A stretch of DNA of 40,682 bases from an uncultured Candidatus Saccharibacteria bacterium (GCA_947304335.1 CAMZAW010000003.1:1-40682), one strand, 5' to 3'. Positions 25,421-33,707 are shown, numbered from the stretch's first letter. Numbers and translations are program-made. The notes: a model not told the origin generated them from the sequence alone.

Positions 25421-25987
25421 CTAAAACTCAATTTCAGCCAAAATTTCATCGACACGATCCTGGAGATCTTTAATCGTGCCATTATTAAGCGCATAATAAT
25501 CTGCTGCCACAATCGGGCCGCCTTTTTCTAGATTCTCAATTTCGCTACGATCACGTTCGCGAATAGCTGCCGTGTCGAAGGCGCGTCCTGGACGCTTTGC
25601 TACGCGGTCATAACGTAATTTCTTATCAACTACTACAGCTAGGAAGGTCAAACACTTTGGAAATTCCTTCTTGAGGATTTTATACTCTGTCCACGTGTAA
25701 ACGCCATCAAGCACAATACGCTTTTGGCCAGCGGCGATGAGGTCTTTGGCTTCAGCAATTGCTTGCTTTACAACCCAGTCTTTGCCCTCAGTCTCGCGAA
25801 TCATCTCACGGAACTTTTTCTCGCTTTCGCCATCTTCCGTGCGAATAATTCCCCGCTTTTCCATTTCCTTATAAATCATACCGCCAAAATACACTCTTGG
25901 ATAACCCTTGCTGGTCAAATGATCAACCACTACGGACTTACCGCTACCACTCATCCCCACCACTGCAATAATCTTTACGTTTTCCAT
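25421..25987 (-). CDS. P-loop nucleoside/nucleotide kinase-like protein (UPF0200 / CoaE-like)
   Basis: The 188-aa protein has Walker A VVGMSGSGKSVV, a YFGGMIYKEMEKRGI segment, a Walker-B-like strand RIVLDGVYTWTEYKILKKEF, RVAKRPGRAFD, then RDRSEIENLEKGGPIVAADYYALNNGTIKDL. This order resembles archaeal UPF0200 proteins and dephospho-CoA kinases in the adenylate-kinase superfamily. With no CoA pathway visible, a nucleotide or cofactor kinase of unknown substrate is the safer call. A TATACT box ends seven bases before the ATG, giving a near-leaderless start. The gene lies 18 bases after the lipid-kinase-like gene. Confidence 0.8.
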   Translation of the reverse strand: MENVKIIAVVGMSGSGKSVVVDHLTSKGYPRVYFGGMIYKEMEKRGIIRTEDGESEKKFREMIRETEGKDWVVKQAIAEAKDLIAAGQKRIVLDGVYTWTEYKILKKEFPKCLTFLAVVVDKKLRYDRVAKRPGRAFDTAAIRERDRSEIENLEKGGPIVAADYYALNNGTIKDLQDRVDEILAEIEF

Positions 25988-26005
25988 ATTTACCAGTATA
26001 TCATT

Positions 26006-26935
26006 TTATAAATTAATAATCACTTTTAAATACTGTTTTGCTTTTTTTATTTCAATTTCATTCACATTTTCAAAAAGCTTGTATTCGCCCTCAGCCTGAA
26101 TCTCCACCCTGGCCGGCTCAGTAAATTTCAAAACATCCCTTTTCGTAGTTTTGCCTGGCACCCGGTGCAAAATACTCTTTGCCATCAAATTCGCTAATCT
26201 AAAGAAGTTGGTTAGTCGTCCAGTGCCACTCCAAAAGTTCTCAGATCCAAGAAACCACGTTCCGCCCTTCATCACCTTGGCCATTAAGCGACCATTTACT
26301 GCGGTGTAATCAGATGTCTTCTTTGGTTGCAAATTACCATTCAGACTAAACTCAGGCAAAAACACCTTTTTATGGCGATTCTTAAAATACCAGCCTGCCA
26401 GCTGCGGGTACGAACGCCAAGAGCTTTTGTGCCCTTTTTGCAAATGCTTCCGTACCTTTTTATTATCGAAAAGTTCCGTAGCCTCAGCCATCATGCCAAT
26501 CGTGACATAGCAAGTCGCAAACCTAAAATGTTCGCCGTCCACCATAATCTCTAGCGGCCACAATTTAGCCGCTTTACTGCTAAACACGTCCTTCAGCTTT
26601 TTCGTCTTCAGCGTACGCGCCAAATCGTTAAAATTGCCATACGGCAGCACCGCGAGCGTTGCATCTTTTGACGCTGTCAAAATACTATTTGCCGCAATCG
26701 CAGCCGTCGCATCACCGCCCACAGCCAAAAGCAAATCGCCATCGCGGATCACCTTAGCAAGTTGTGCTACGTTATCTTCTATATTAGTGCGCTTAACTTC
26801 ATACTTCCCCACCATCACGCCATTTAGGCCCATTTTATGCATAGCAGCCGGGTCGGACAAAACATCCAAAACTTCAGCCTTAACATCCTTAAAGCGTGAT
26901 GAACGCAGATTGTAAACGATTAGTACTCTGCGCAT
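26006..26935 (-). CDS. Diacylglycerol/lipid kinase family protein with altered motifs
   Basis: The 309-aa protein follows the DagK/YegS/BmrU catalytic-domain order: an N-terminal VLIVYNLRSSR, DGDLLLAVGGDATAAI, LPYGNFNDLARTL, then a C-terminal beta-sandwich region ending with ARVEIQAEGEYKLFENVNEIEI. Family members phosphorylate diacylglycerol or related lipids at the inner membrane. The usual GGDGT.NE reads GGDATAAIA and GT.ND reads GNFND, so key substrate/nucleotide residues differ and activity is uncertain. TAAGGA lies upstream of the ATG, eleven bases after the pilin gene, so the two are likely co-transcribed. Confidence 0.82.
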   Translation of the reverse strand: MRRVLIVYNLRSSRFKDVKAEVLDVLSDPAAMHKMGLNGVMVGKYEVKRTNIEDNVAQLAKVIRDGDLLLAVGGDATAAIAANSILTASKDATLAVLPYGNFNDLARTLKTKKLKDVFSSKAAKLWPLEIMVDGEHFRFATCYVTIGMMAEATELFDNKKVRKHLQKGHKSSWRSYPQLAGWYFKNRHKKVFLPEFSLNGNLQPKKTSDYTAVNGRLMAKVMKGGTWFLGSENFWSGTGRLTNFFRLANLMAKSILHRVPGKTTKRDVLKFTEPARVEIQAEGEYKLFENVNEIEIKKAKQYLKVIINL

Positions 26936-26946
26936 TTTATGAATCC

Positions 26947-27333
26947 TTAGTTATTTACTGAAGCTTCCGGTACCAAGAATTTAATGAGAGCGGCCAGCAA
27001 AACGAAAGCAGCCACACCAAGTACGATTTCAAACAAACGCCTTTTGGCCTTACGGGTTTTTTCCTCATTTCCAGAGGCAGTCAAATACTGAATGCCCACA
27101 ATCACGATGCCAACAACGCCAAGCACACCGACACCAGCAGTCATAATATCAACTACGAGCACCAGCAAGTTCTTAATGCCACTACCTTCTTCCGTACAAG
27201 CTTCATCACCGTTCAAAATACTAGTTTGAACTTTTTTATCCTCACTACATGATGCCGCATAGGCTGGCCTGGCTACCAAAGCACCACCAACTACGGTTAC
27301 CGCTAATACTAAAGCCAATAAGATTTTTTTCAT
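26947..27333 (-). CDS. Pilin-like (VirB2/TrbC-type) small membrane protein
   Basis: The 128-aa protein has a signal peptide (MKKILLALVLAVTVVGG..., cleavage near AYAA) and a short Cys-containing mature N-terminus. Two membrane helices follow (LLVLVVDIMTAGVGVLGVVGIVIVGIQYL and LFEIVLGVAAFVLLAALIKFL), separated by a short charged loop ASGNEEKTRKAKRR. This is the hairpin layout of VirB2/TrbC pilins, a type abundant in Saccharibacteria. No other type IV secretion genes are visible here. AGGAGG precedes the ATG. It is placed seven bases after rpoD. Whether it builds a filament or works alone in the membrane is open. Confidence 0.75.
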   Translation of the reverse strand: MKKILLALVLAVTVVGGALVARPAYAASCSEDKKVQTSILNGDEACTEEGSGIKNLLVLVVDIMTAGVGVLGVVGIVIVGIQYLTASGNEEKTRKAKRRLFEIVLGVAAFVLLAALIKFLVPEASVNN

Positions 27334-27340
27334 ATTCCTC

Positions 27341-28315
27341 CTACTTTAAGTATTCGTGAAGTTTTTTAGTTTCCTTATTTTTGCGAAGCTTAGAAAGAGC
27401 CTTGGCTTCAATTTGGCGAATACGCTCACGCGTAACAGCAAATTCGTTACCAACTTCCTCAAGCGTGTGTGGACGACCACCGCCAATACCAAAACGCAGA
27501 CGGATAATCTTTTGTTCCCTATCAGTCAAAGTCGAGATAATCTCGGCAAGTTGTTCCTTCAAAATTTGGTTCGCAGCAGAATCTTCTGGCGAATCACGCT
27601 CTTCGTCTTCCACGAAATCACCAAGCACAGAATCTTCATCGTCACCTTCACGGCCAACGGAAGCATCAAGCGAAGCGATATCTTGTTTAATACGCATCAC
27701 GTAATCAATCTTCTCTGGCTCCATGTCGAGTTCTTTAGCAATTTCTTCGTTGGTCGGCTCGCGATTAAGTTCGGTAGTAAGTTTGCGAGTAGTACGAAGC
27801 ACCTTGTTAATAGTCTCAACCATGTGTACTGGAATACGAATCGTACGAGCTTGATCGGCAATAGCACGGGTGATAGCCTGGCGTACCCACCAAGTTGCAT
27901 AAGTCGAAAACTTAAAGCCTTTGTCTGGATCAAATTTTTCTACAGCACGAAGTAAACCGGTATTTCCCTCTTGAATAAGATCGAGAAAATCAAGACCACG
28001 ACCGCCGTAGCGTTTAGCAATTGAAACCACGAGACGCATGTTGGATTCCACCATTTTGTCTTTGGCTTTTTTATCACCCTTAACGATGCGTTGGGCAAGG
28101 TCGGCCTCTTCCTCTGGGGTAAGCAAAGGAATTTTACCGATTTCGCGAAGATAAAGGCGCACAGAGTCGTCTGCAAAAGCATCTACGTTCTCTGCCGTAA
28201 TGGCCAAATCTTCATCTGATAATTCTTCCTCATTCTCTAGATCGTCTGACTCAGGACCATCAAAATCCATCGCAAGATCGCGCATTTCGAGAATGTCATC
28301 TTTGTTTTCGTCCAT
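27341..28315 (-). CDS. rpoD: Primary RNA polymerase sigma factor
   Basis: The 324-aa sigma-70 has region 1.2 ([21 protein letters not shown]) and the region 2 block [39 protein letters not shown] followed by [17 protein letters not shown] (-10 recognition and melting). It then has region 3 and a region 4 helix-turn-helix ending [24 protein letters not shown] (-35 recognition). Region 1.1 is reduced to a ~45-residue acidic leader. The strong TATAAT boxes throughout the window fit this factor. It follows dnaG by 15 bases. No ribosome-binding site is seen, and TATACT eight bases before the ATG may give a near-leaderless transcript. rpsU, dnaG and rpoD are all nearby but not in one operon. Confidence 0.97.
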   Translation of the reverse strand: MDENKDDILEMRDLAMDFDGPESDDLENEEELSDEDLAITAENVDAFADDSVRLYLREIGKIPLLTPEEEADLAQRIVKGDKKAKDKMVESNMRLVVSIAKRYGGRGLDFLDLIQEGNTGLLRAVEKFDPDKGFKFSTYATWWVRQAITRAIADQARTIRIPVHMVETINKVLRTTRKLTTELNREPTNEEIAKELDMEPEKIDYVMRIKQDIASLDASVGREGDDEDSVLGDFVEDEERDSPEDSAANQILKEQLAEIISTLTDREQKIIRLRFGIGGGRPHTLEEVGNEFAVTRERIRQIEAKALSKLRKNKETKKLHEYLK

Positions 28316-28330
28316 TGCAAATAAGTATAC

Positions 28331-29971
28331 CTAATTTTTCGAATTTTGCAAGTCGCGAATCTGGCGAATCACCTCTTCAAACTCGGCATCATTTTCGTCT
28401 AAAGCCTCAAGCTTCGCATTTAATTCTTCAATCTTTTGCTTGTTTTCTTCCGCCTGATAACGTTTTAGCAAACTTTTGGCTTCTTTCTCCAAATCTTCTG
28501 GCGACAAACTTACTTCATGTTCGCTATTAAAAATTAGTTCCAGCTCAGCCAGTTTGTCCTTATTCGTTGGGACTTCCAAAGGAATTTCCGTCGTAATATC
28601 GCCAAATGCTTTTAAAGCTAACAAGCTGTTTTCTAGGCGCTTCAAGTTGTCATTTTTTGCTTCGGTCTTTGGCTTCTTCAGATATTTATGCTTACTTGCC
28701 TGCGCTAATTTTTGTTCCAAACGCTCACCCTTCTCACGCAAAACCTCAACCTCGACACCAAGGCGCTTCGCTACCTTTTCTTCGTAGCTCGCACGTTCAA
28801 CTTCGTCCTTTACATAACTAAGAAGTTTCAAAGCCACATCCGAATATTTGCGCTTGTCTGGCGCCGAATTCAAATTCAAACTCTCTTCATACTTTTGAAG
28901 CAACCAATCCACAGCTGGCACGCGTTTTTGCACGGCCTGACGCCAGAGTTCTGGGTCTTTTTGAATCAATTCATCTGGATCTTTGGCGCCGTGATAATCC
29001 GAAATCACCGAAAGATCAATACCAAGATCGCCAGCCATCATAATCGCGCGCTCCGTGGCTTTTACACCCGCTTCATCGCCGTCATAAGCCAAACGAATAT
29101 CCGAGGTTAAGTTAGACAAAATCTTTAAATGCTGTTCGGTCATGGCGGTGCCAGAAGTTGCCACGGCTTCTTTTACGCCAGCTTGGTGTGACGAAATCAC
29201 GTCCATGTTCCCTTCTACGATCACCACAAAACCATTGCGACGAATTGACTCTTTGGCCTGATGCAAACCAAACACAAAACGCGATTTATTAAACAAAATC
29301 GTTTCCTGCGTGTTCAAATATTTTGGCTCGCCCTTGCCAATAATGCGCGCCGTAAAACCGATAATGTTGCCAGTGGTATCAATAAACGGCACCATCATAC
29401 GCGCCCTAAACATATCACCACCAAAGCGGTTCAAGAGCCCCGCCGCCTCGAGTTCCTTCTCAGAAAAACCGCGTTTAATCAGTACGTCTTTTAGCACATT
29501 ACCACCGCTTGGCGAATAGCCAATCTTAAACTCGGCCACCGTCTGACGATTCAAATTACGTTTATAAAAAACATACTCACAAACAGTTTTGTTCTTAGTC
29601 AGACACAGCTGATAATACTTGCAAGCTAAAACCAGTGCTTCGCGCGCACGGTTTTTGCGCTTAGTTACTTCGGCATCACCACCATGGTATTTTGAAAGAT
29701 CCACCCCAGCCTGCGCAGCCAGTTTTTCCATCGCCTCGCGAAACGAAATTCCCTCCACTTCCATCACAAAAGTAAAAATATCGCCACCCTTATTGGCGGA
29801 AAAATCATGCCAAATACCCTTTTCAGGAGAAACCATAAACGAAGGAGTTTTGTCCACGCCCCAAGGTGACCTACCTTTAAGGTTGCGGCCTGCTCTTTTT
29901 AACTCTATATACTGCCCCACCACATCTTCCACCGCCAGTCGAGATTTAATTTCCTCCTTCGCGTCGTTCAT
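28331..29971 (-). CDS. dnaG: DNA primase DnaG lacking zinc-finger ligands
   Basis: The start used is ATG 29971 (MNDAKEEIKS), exactly six bases after a TATAAT; the frame continues upstream without family similarity. The 546-aa product has the CHC2-like N-terminal domain, the TOPRIM core (VVIEGNMDVISSHQAGV, YDGDEAGVKATERA) and a helical DnaB-interacting C-terminus with much Lys/Glu. The N-terminal domain normally binds zinc through Cys-X2-His-X17-Cys-X2-Cys. Here the same spacing is filled by S35, G38, D56 and A59, while the flanking KTPSF.VSPEKG..H.F is conserved. Template recognition may therefore be zinc-free. Confidence 0.95.
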   Translation of the reverse strand: MNDAKEEIKSRLAVEDVVGQYIELKRAGRNLKGRSPWGVDKTPSFMVSPEKGIWHDFSANKGGDIFTFVMEVEGISFREAMEKLAAQAGVDLSKYHGGDAEVTKRKNRAREALVLACKYYQLCLTKNKTVCEYVFYKRNLNRQTVAEFKIGYSPSGGNVLKDVLIKRGFSEKELEAAGLLNRFGGDMFRARMMVPFIDTTGNIIGFTARIIGKGEPKYLNTQETILFNKSRFVFGLHQAKESIRRNGFVVIVEGNMDVISSHQAGVKEAVATSGTAMTEQHLKILSNLTSDIRLAYDGDEAGVKATERAIMMAGDLGIDLSVISDYHGAKDPDELIQKDPELWRQAVQKRVPAVDWLLQKYEESLNLNSAPDKRKYSDVALKLLSYVKDEVERASYEEKVAKRLGVEVEVLREKGERLEQKLAQASKHKYLKKPKTEAKNDNLKRLENSLLALKAFGDITTEIPLEVPTNKDKLAELELIFNSEHEVSLSPEDLEKEAKSLLKRYQAEENKQKIEELNAKLEALDENDAEFEEVIRQIRDLQNSKN

Positions 29972-29973
29972 GC

Positions 29974-29983
29974 TATAATTATA
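29974..29983. promoter_or_regulatory. Shared bidirectional -10 region (dnaG / 29988 gene)
   Basis: The self-complementary TATAATTATA holds a plus-strand TATAAT (29974-29979) and a minus-strand TATAAT (29983-29978) overlapping by two bases. Minus transcription would start on the dnaG ATG. Plus transcription would start two bases before the 29988 ATG. Confidence 0.75.
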
Positions 29984-29987
29984 CCAT

Positions 29988-30602
29988 ATGGACGGGCAAC
30001 AATATCTTAACCAAATCACGCCAACAGCGAAAAAAGACAACGGCATTTTAGGTATTTTCAAATCAAAAATCGGTATCCTTTTAATCGCTGGTGTTATCTT
30101 GACGCTCGCCATCATCATTATTGGCTCCGCCATGAAGCCTCAAACCACTGCTCCTGCTGATGCTAAAACTCAAACCTTCACCCTTAAAAACCAGTTCGAT
30201 GTCATTTCCAATTCCTTCAGCACTCACCAAAAGAATCTGCACTCCCCAACCCTTCGTAGCATCTCTGCCGAGGTTTCTAGAATTTTGTCAGATTCAAACA
30301 AAAAGTTTACTGATCAAATCACGACCGAGCTCACTTACACCGCAGCAAGCATCACCGACGATATCGTCGCTGTTAATAAATCCTACTACGCAACTCTCGA
30401 TAGCGCACTATTTGCCGAAGTCGGCGGCCCTTCCTATGACCGCGCCTTTGCCCGCAAAATGGCCATGGCCCTGAAACGTTTCATGGATGCAGAGCTTTCG
30501 ATTTACAACCTCTCCCAGAGTGACGACCTCAAAAACATTCTTTCCTCTTCCTACAATAGTTTATCTCCCCTCTACGTTCAACTTAATAATTATTCTGAGT
30601 AA
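29988..30602 (+). CDS. Membrane-anchored hypothetical protein (204 aa)
   Basis: Family not recognised. It has a ~27-residue cytoplasmic start and one strong transmembrane helix (IGILLIAGVILTLAIIIIGSAM). An extracytoplasmic helical domain of about 150 residues follows, rich in Ser/Thr/Gln with no cysteine. The N-in/C-out topology is inferred from the lysines before the helix. Its plus-strand TATAAT ends eight bases before the ATG (leader ~2 nt), shared with divergent dnaG. It lies twelve bases ahead of mscL and is likely co-transcribed with it, which suggests an envelope-related role. Confidence 0.8.
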   Translation: MDGQQYLNQITPTAKKDNGILGIFKSKIGILLIAGVILTLAIIIIGSAMKPQTTAPADAKTQTFTLKNQFDVISNSFSTHQKNLHSPTLRSISAEVSRILSDSNKKFTDQITTELTYTAASITDDIVAVNKSYYATLDSALFAEVGGPSYDRAFARKMAMALKRFMDAELSIYNLSQSDDLKNILSSSYNSLSPLYVQLNNYSE

Positions 30603-30614
30603 AGAAAGGAACTT

Positions 30615-31085
30615 ATGTCAGAAGAAAAAACCAAGAAAAATCCAAAAGAGCTCATCAAGAAAGCTCGCGGTAAAAGCTCTGGCTTCCGCAAAGAGTTTAC
30701 CGACTTCATCAATCGTGGCAACGTCATGGATCTCGCTGTAGGTATCATCATTGGCTCCGCCTTTACCGCAATCGTCAACTCAATCGTAAATGACATCATC
30801 ATGCCACTTATCAGCCTCATCGGCGGTGGCTTCGATTTCACCACGCTCAGTGTCACTATTCCAAACTTCTTTGGCGGTGACGGTGGCGCTACTATCGCCT
30901 ACGGCAAGTTCATTCAAAACATTATTAACTTCCTTATTATCGCCCTCGTAATCTTCATTATCATCAAGGCGATCAACAAATTCCATCGCAAAAAGGATGA
31001 TACTCCAGCCGAGGAAGCTCCAAAGGAAGACGAAAACACCGTGCTTCTCCGCGAGATTCGCGACGCTTTGAAGAAGAAAAAATAA
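30615..31085 (+). CDS. mscL: Large-conductance mechanosensitive channel MscL
   Basis: The 156-aa channel releases solutes under hypo-osmotic stress. The N-terminal amphipathic FRKEFTDFINRGNVMDLAVGIIIGSAFTAIVNSIVNDIIMPLI is the hallmark MscL TM1. A periplasmic loop follows, then TM2 (IQNIINFLIIALVIFIIIKAINK) and a charged cytoplasmic helix ending LLREIRDALKKKK. A Lys-rich N-terminal extension of ~20 residues precedes the core. AAAGGA lies upstream of the ATG. A hairpin terminator directly follows. Confidence 0.95.
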   Translation: MSEEKTKKNPKELIKKARGKSSGFRKEFTDFINRGNVMDLAVGIIIGSAFTAIVNSIVNDIIMPLISLIGGGFDFTTLSVTIPNFFGGDGGATIAYGKFIQNIINFLIIALVIFIIIKAINKFHRKKDDTPAEEAPKEDENTVLLREIRDALKKKK

Positions 31086-31093
31086 TTCCAACA

Positions 31094-31120
31094 AAAAATA
31101 GCCCTTCGGGGCTATTTTTT
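31094..31120. terminator. Bidirectional terminator between mscL and the YjbR-like gene
   Basis: ATAGCCC/GGGCTAT with a TTCG tetraloop, flanked by A-run and T-run, serves convergent transcripts from both sides and overlaps the stop codon of the minus-strand gene. Confidence 0.9.
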
Positions 31121-31436
31121 ATGCCATATCTTTTGATAAATTGTAGCTTAGCCTAATCAAATCAGCCACTTCGTCATCATTTAGTTGGCCAGCATCTACG
31201 ATTTCGATACCACCGCGACCAAAATAGCGCGACTCCATTACACTCTCATACTTTTCACGCAGTAATTTAGCGAGCTTCACATCCGAGCGCATTTCAAAAG
31301 TATTCTTGTTGACCACAAGAAACACTGTGCCATTTACAGAATATAATTCCCTCTTTTCAGTACGCTCGCCGTTTTGTTTTTCTTCAACGGTCTTTTCAAA
31401 ATCGGCAATACCAGAAATTTTCTCTACTTCAATCAT
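31119..31436 (-). CDS. MmcQ/YjbR-like protein
   Basis: The 105-aa protein matches the YjbR/MmcQ pattern: an N-terminal part, then SVNGTVFLVVNKNTFEMRSDVKLAKLLREKYESV (the strand with the conserved 'K.D' region), an aromatic YFGRGGIEIVDAG, and LNDDEVADLIRLSYNLS. Family members adopt a double-wing-like fold. Their function is unclear, and the DNA-binding annotation is loose. The ATG overlaps the orn stop (ATGA), so it is coupled to orn within argS-orn-yjbR. Assigned from pattern, moderate confidence. Confidence 0.7.
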   Translation of the reverse strand: MIEVEKISGIADFEKTVEEKQNGERTEKRELYSVNGTVFLVVNKNTFEMRSDVKLAKLLREKYESVMESRYFGRGGIEIVDAGQLNDDEVADLIRLSYNLSKDMA

Positions 31437-31960
31437 TTTTTAATAAACCCTTTGTAGAATTTCAGTTCTTCAATCGAACCTTCAATATCATCGAGCGCGC
31501 GGTGCGCATCACGTTTTACGAATTTCTTATTTAAAGCGTTTTCAAAGAAAATCTTCCAGGCAGACACATCAAGCATGCGATAGTGCAAGCGGCTATTAAG
31601 CTTTGGCCATTCCCTCTCGATAAACTTTTGATCCTGGTGAATTGAATTGCCAGAAAGATAAATCTCATCACCAAAGTATTTGTCTAGAAATTCTAGTAGC
31701 TCTGCTTCAACAACTTTAGCTGGCTTGCCATCCTTATTTTGAGCAAACAAAGCATCGCGTGAGGCAGCGTTCTTCTCCCAGAACTCGCCCACCATGCGCT
31801 TCTTCATAAGCCTTGGCGATACTTTTACCACAGCTTCAAAACGTGCCACTTCGTTAAGGTCAAAGTCAGTAGCAATCGCAGCCACTTCCAGAATTTTATC
31901 CGTCACTGGCGAGAGACCAGTCATTTCTAAATCAATCCAAAGTAGTTTGGCTTTTTTCAT
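31433..31960 (-). CDS. orn: Oligoribonuclease
   Basis: The 175-aa DEDDh 3'-5' exonuclease degrades 2-5 nt RNAs. Exo I reads LWIDLEMTGL (D, E), exo II SGNSIHQDQKFIEREWP, and exo III HRALDDIEGSIEELKFY with the catalytic His and Asp. Length is typical. This matters because the nearby DHH-type (NrnA-like) protein looks inactive, leaving Orn as the likely nano-RNase. The start overlaps the argS stop (TAATG) with GGAGGAG upstream inside argS, so translation is coupled. Confidence 0.93.
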   Translation of the reverse strand: MKKAKLLWIDLEMTGLSPVTDKILEVAAIATDFDLNEVARFEAVVKVSPRLMKKRMVGEFWEKNAASRDALFAQNKDGKPAKVVEAELLEFLDKYFGDEIYLSGNSIHQDQKFIEREWPKLNSRLHYRMLDVSAWKIFFENALNKKFVKRDAHRALDDIEGSIEELKFYKGFIKK

Positions 31961-33606
31961 TACATCTCCTCCGGGATTTGAATTCCCAAAATATTAAGAC
32001 CATGTTCCATTACGTTGAGGTATGCCCGAATGATTTGGGCGCGCTCGGCTTCGCGAGCATCACCAGCTACTGGACAATTTTCGTAAAAACGTGAGAATTC
32101 TTGTGCTAGCTCGTACAGAAAGTTGCACACTTTATGTGGTGCCATCTCTGTTACGGCCTCGTCTAGAACATCTTTATATTGAACAATTTTTTTACTCAGG
32201 GCACGCTCAAATGTATTTAGCTCACCATTTAGCTCGGCTTTTTTATCGCCAATTTTGCTGAGGATTTTCTTGGCCCTCACGCAGGAATACAGTAGATATG
32301 GACCAGAATTTCCGGTCATTTTGACAGATTCTTTTGGATCGAAAATAATATCGCCGCCCATTTTGTACTTCAAGAAAGCATACTTAGTAGCGCCAAGCAC
32401 CACTTTTTCGTCTTCCGAATCATATTCGTTCTTCAGCTCGTCGGTAATCAAGTTCAAGATATCTACTGCTTTCAGGAAGTTCCCTTTTCTTGATGACATC
32501 TTTACGTTACCAGGCAACTTTACGTTCCCGTGAGTAAGATGCGTGGTACGTGCCGGAAGCTCTGGATTCATTTCGCCAATCGAAGCGAGCACAATCTTCA
32601 TATAGTCGATAATGTCATTTGCGGTAATAATCACAGATTTATCAAAGTGGTAGTCATCCCACTTAGTGAAGATTAAACCAACGTCCTTAGCCTCGTAGGT
32701 TGGCAAGCCTTCCTGGTTGATAAACACACGAGTATGCAAATTAAGTTTGGTGTCGCCACGATAAACCACAGCGCCATCCGAAATCTCATAAACCCCAGCC
32801 GCAAGACCTTTTTTAACCTCGGCAAGACCGCGGCCAGCCACAGTGGATTCTGGATAATACTTATCGAATTTCACACCGATACGGTTATAAAAATCTTCAA
32901 AATATTGGTATGATAGTTCCCTACCACGCCAGTAAATATCAGCGAGCTCTGAACCGTGTAAATCATTTTCGGCAATCGTATAAATTTCTTTATTAATCTT
33001 AACGATTTCAGCCTTAGCCTCTTCATCTTCGTCATAAGCGGCAGTGCCTTCAATATATTTTTTCGCAATATCCTCGATAGTAAAATCCTTCATCCCGGAT
33101 TTCTGCAAAGCCCAAAGAGTTTTACCCACGTGCAAACCGACATCGCCACCGAAGTTAGCGCGAATCACCTTGGCCCCAGCATATTCAAACAAGCGGCTGA
33201 TTGCGTCGCCCACAATCGAAGTATAAAGATGGCCCACATGAAGCACCTTAAATGGGTTTGGATCGGAGAATTCGCAAATTACAGTTTTGCCAGAATATTC
33301 ACTACACGATATATTTTCGGCAAAATTATCAACAAAGCCCTCGATTTTAGCAGCAAAATATCCGTCCGATAAGATAAAGTTTAGAAAGCCTGGCCCCGCC
33401 ACCTCAACCTTAAACTCCGGCATTTCTGCCGCAATTTTCGTAGCAATTTCGCGCGGATTAGCATGCAAAATGCCACTTAGTTTCATCGCAACATTCGATG
33501 AAAAGTCCGCTTCTACGGTTTCTGGCGCCACAGTAACTTCAGGCTCAATATCGGCATCAAAAAGCTCTTTTATAACGTTTTTTATCTTTAAAACTAGTTC
33601 ATTCAT
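31960..33606 (-). CDS. argS: Arginyl-tRNA synthetase
   Basis: The start chosen is ATG 33606 (MNELVLKIKN). A TAAAAT box lies seven bases upstream, giving a 1-nt leader; a longer in-frame reading has no support. The 548-aa class I enzyme shows an N-terminal Add-1-like domain, FSDPNPFKVLHVGHLYTSI (HIGH = HVGH), NFGGDVGLHVG, KDVGLIFTKWDDYHFDKSVI, MSSRKGNF in the KMSKS position, SGPYLLYSCVRAKKIL, and the DALR anticodon-binding domain. It leads argS-orn-yjbR-like and is divergent from the small-ORF island. Confidence 0.95.
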   Translation of the reverse strand: MNELVLKIKNVIKELFDADIEPEVTVAPETVEADFSSNVAMKLSGILHANPREIATKIAAEMPEFKVEVAGPGFLNFILSDGYFAAKIEGFVDNFAENISCSEYSGKTVICEFSDPNPFKVLHVGHLYTSIVGDAISRLFEYAGAKVIRANFGGDVGLHVGKTLWALQKSGMKDFTIEDIAKKYIEGTAAYDEDEEAKAEIVKINKEIYTIAENDLHGSELADIYWRGRELSYQYFEDFYNRIGVKFDKYYPESTVAGRGLAEVKKGLAAGVYEISDGAVVYRGDTKLNLHTRVFINQEGLPTYEAKDVGLIFTKWDDYHFDKSVIITANDIIDYMKIVLASIGEMNPELPARTTHLTHGNVKLPGNVKMSSRKGNFLKAVDILNLITDELKNEYDSEDEKVVLGATKYAFLKYKMGGDIIFDPKESVKMTGNSGPYLLYSCVRAKKILSKIGDKKAELNGELNTFERALSKKIVQYKDVLDEAVTEMAPHKVCNFLYELAQEFSRFYENCPVAGDAREAERAQIIRAYLNVMEHGLNILGIQIPEEM

Positions 33607-33613
33607 TACTGTT

Positions 33614-33619
33614 ATTTTA
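33614..33619 (-). promoter_or_regulatory. -10 box of argS (1-nt leader)
   Basis: TAAAAT on the minus strand is followed by seven bases and the ATG, so the predicted leader is a single base. It is back-to-back with the plus-strand promoter at 33639-33647. Confidence 0.6.
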
Positions 33620-33638
33620 CCACAAAACCGGTATTTTA

Positions 33639-33647
33639 TGTTATAAT
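33639..33647 (+). promoter_or_regulatory. Extended -10 promoter of the small-ORF transcript
   Basis: TGT followed by TATAAT (33642-33647) is an extended -10 element; the -35 region is weak. Predicted start is about 33654, directly at the foot of a stem-loop. Confidence 0.65.
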
Positions 33648-33653
33648 AGAGTC

Positions 33654-33707
33654 TACCCACCAAAATCTAGCATTGTTATACCGCTAGATTTTGCGTTTTT
33701 ATGGGTA
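33654..33707 (+). ncRNA. 5'-terminal leader stem-loop
   Basis: TACCCA (33654-33659) pairs with TGGGTA (33702-33707), enclosing a perfect 10-bp stem AAAATCTAGC/GCTAGATTTT with an 11-base loop. Because it starts at the predicted first nucleotide, it may stabilise the message or act as an attenuator. A short T-run (33696-33700) follows the inner stem. Confidence 0.5.

Noticed and set aside
29972-30133. 54-residue N-terminal extension of DnaG
   Set aside because: The extension crosses the divergent promoter and the start of the opposite gene, has no similarity to primases and lacks initiation signals; ATG 29971 fits the -10 spacing.
33607-33663. 19-residue N-terminal extension of ArgS
   Set aside because: It would start upstream of a good -10 box and reads through the divergent plus-strand promoter; ATG 33606 is better.
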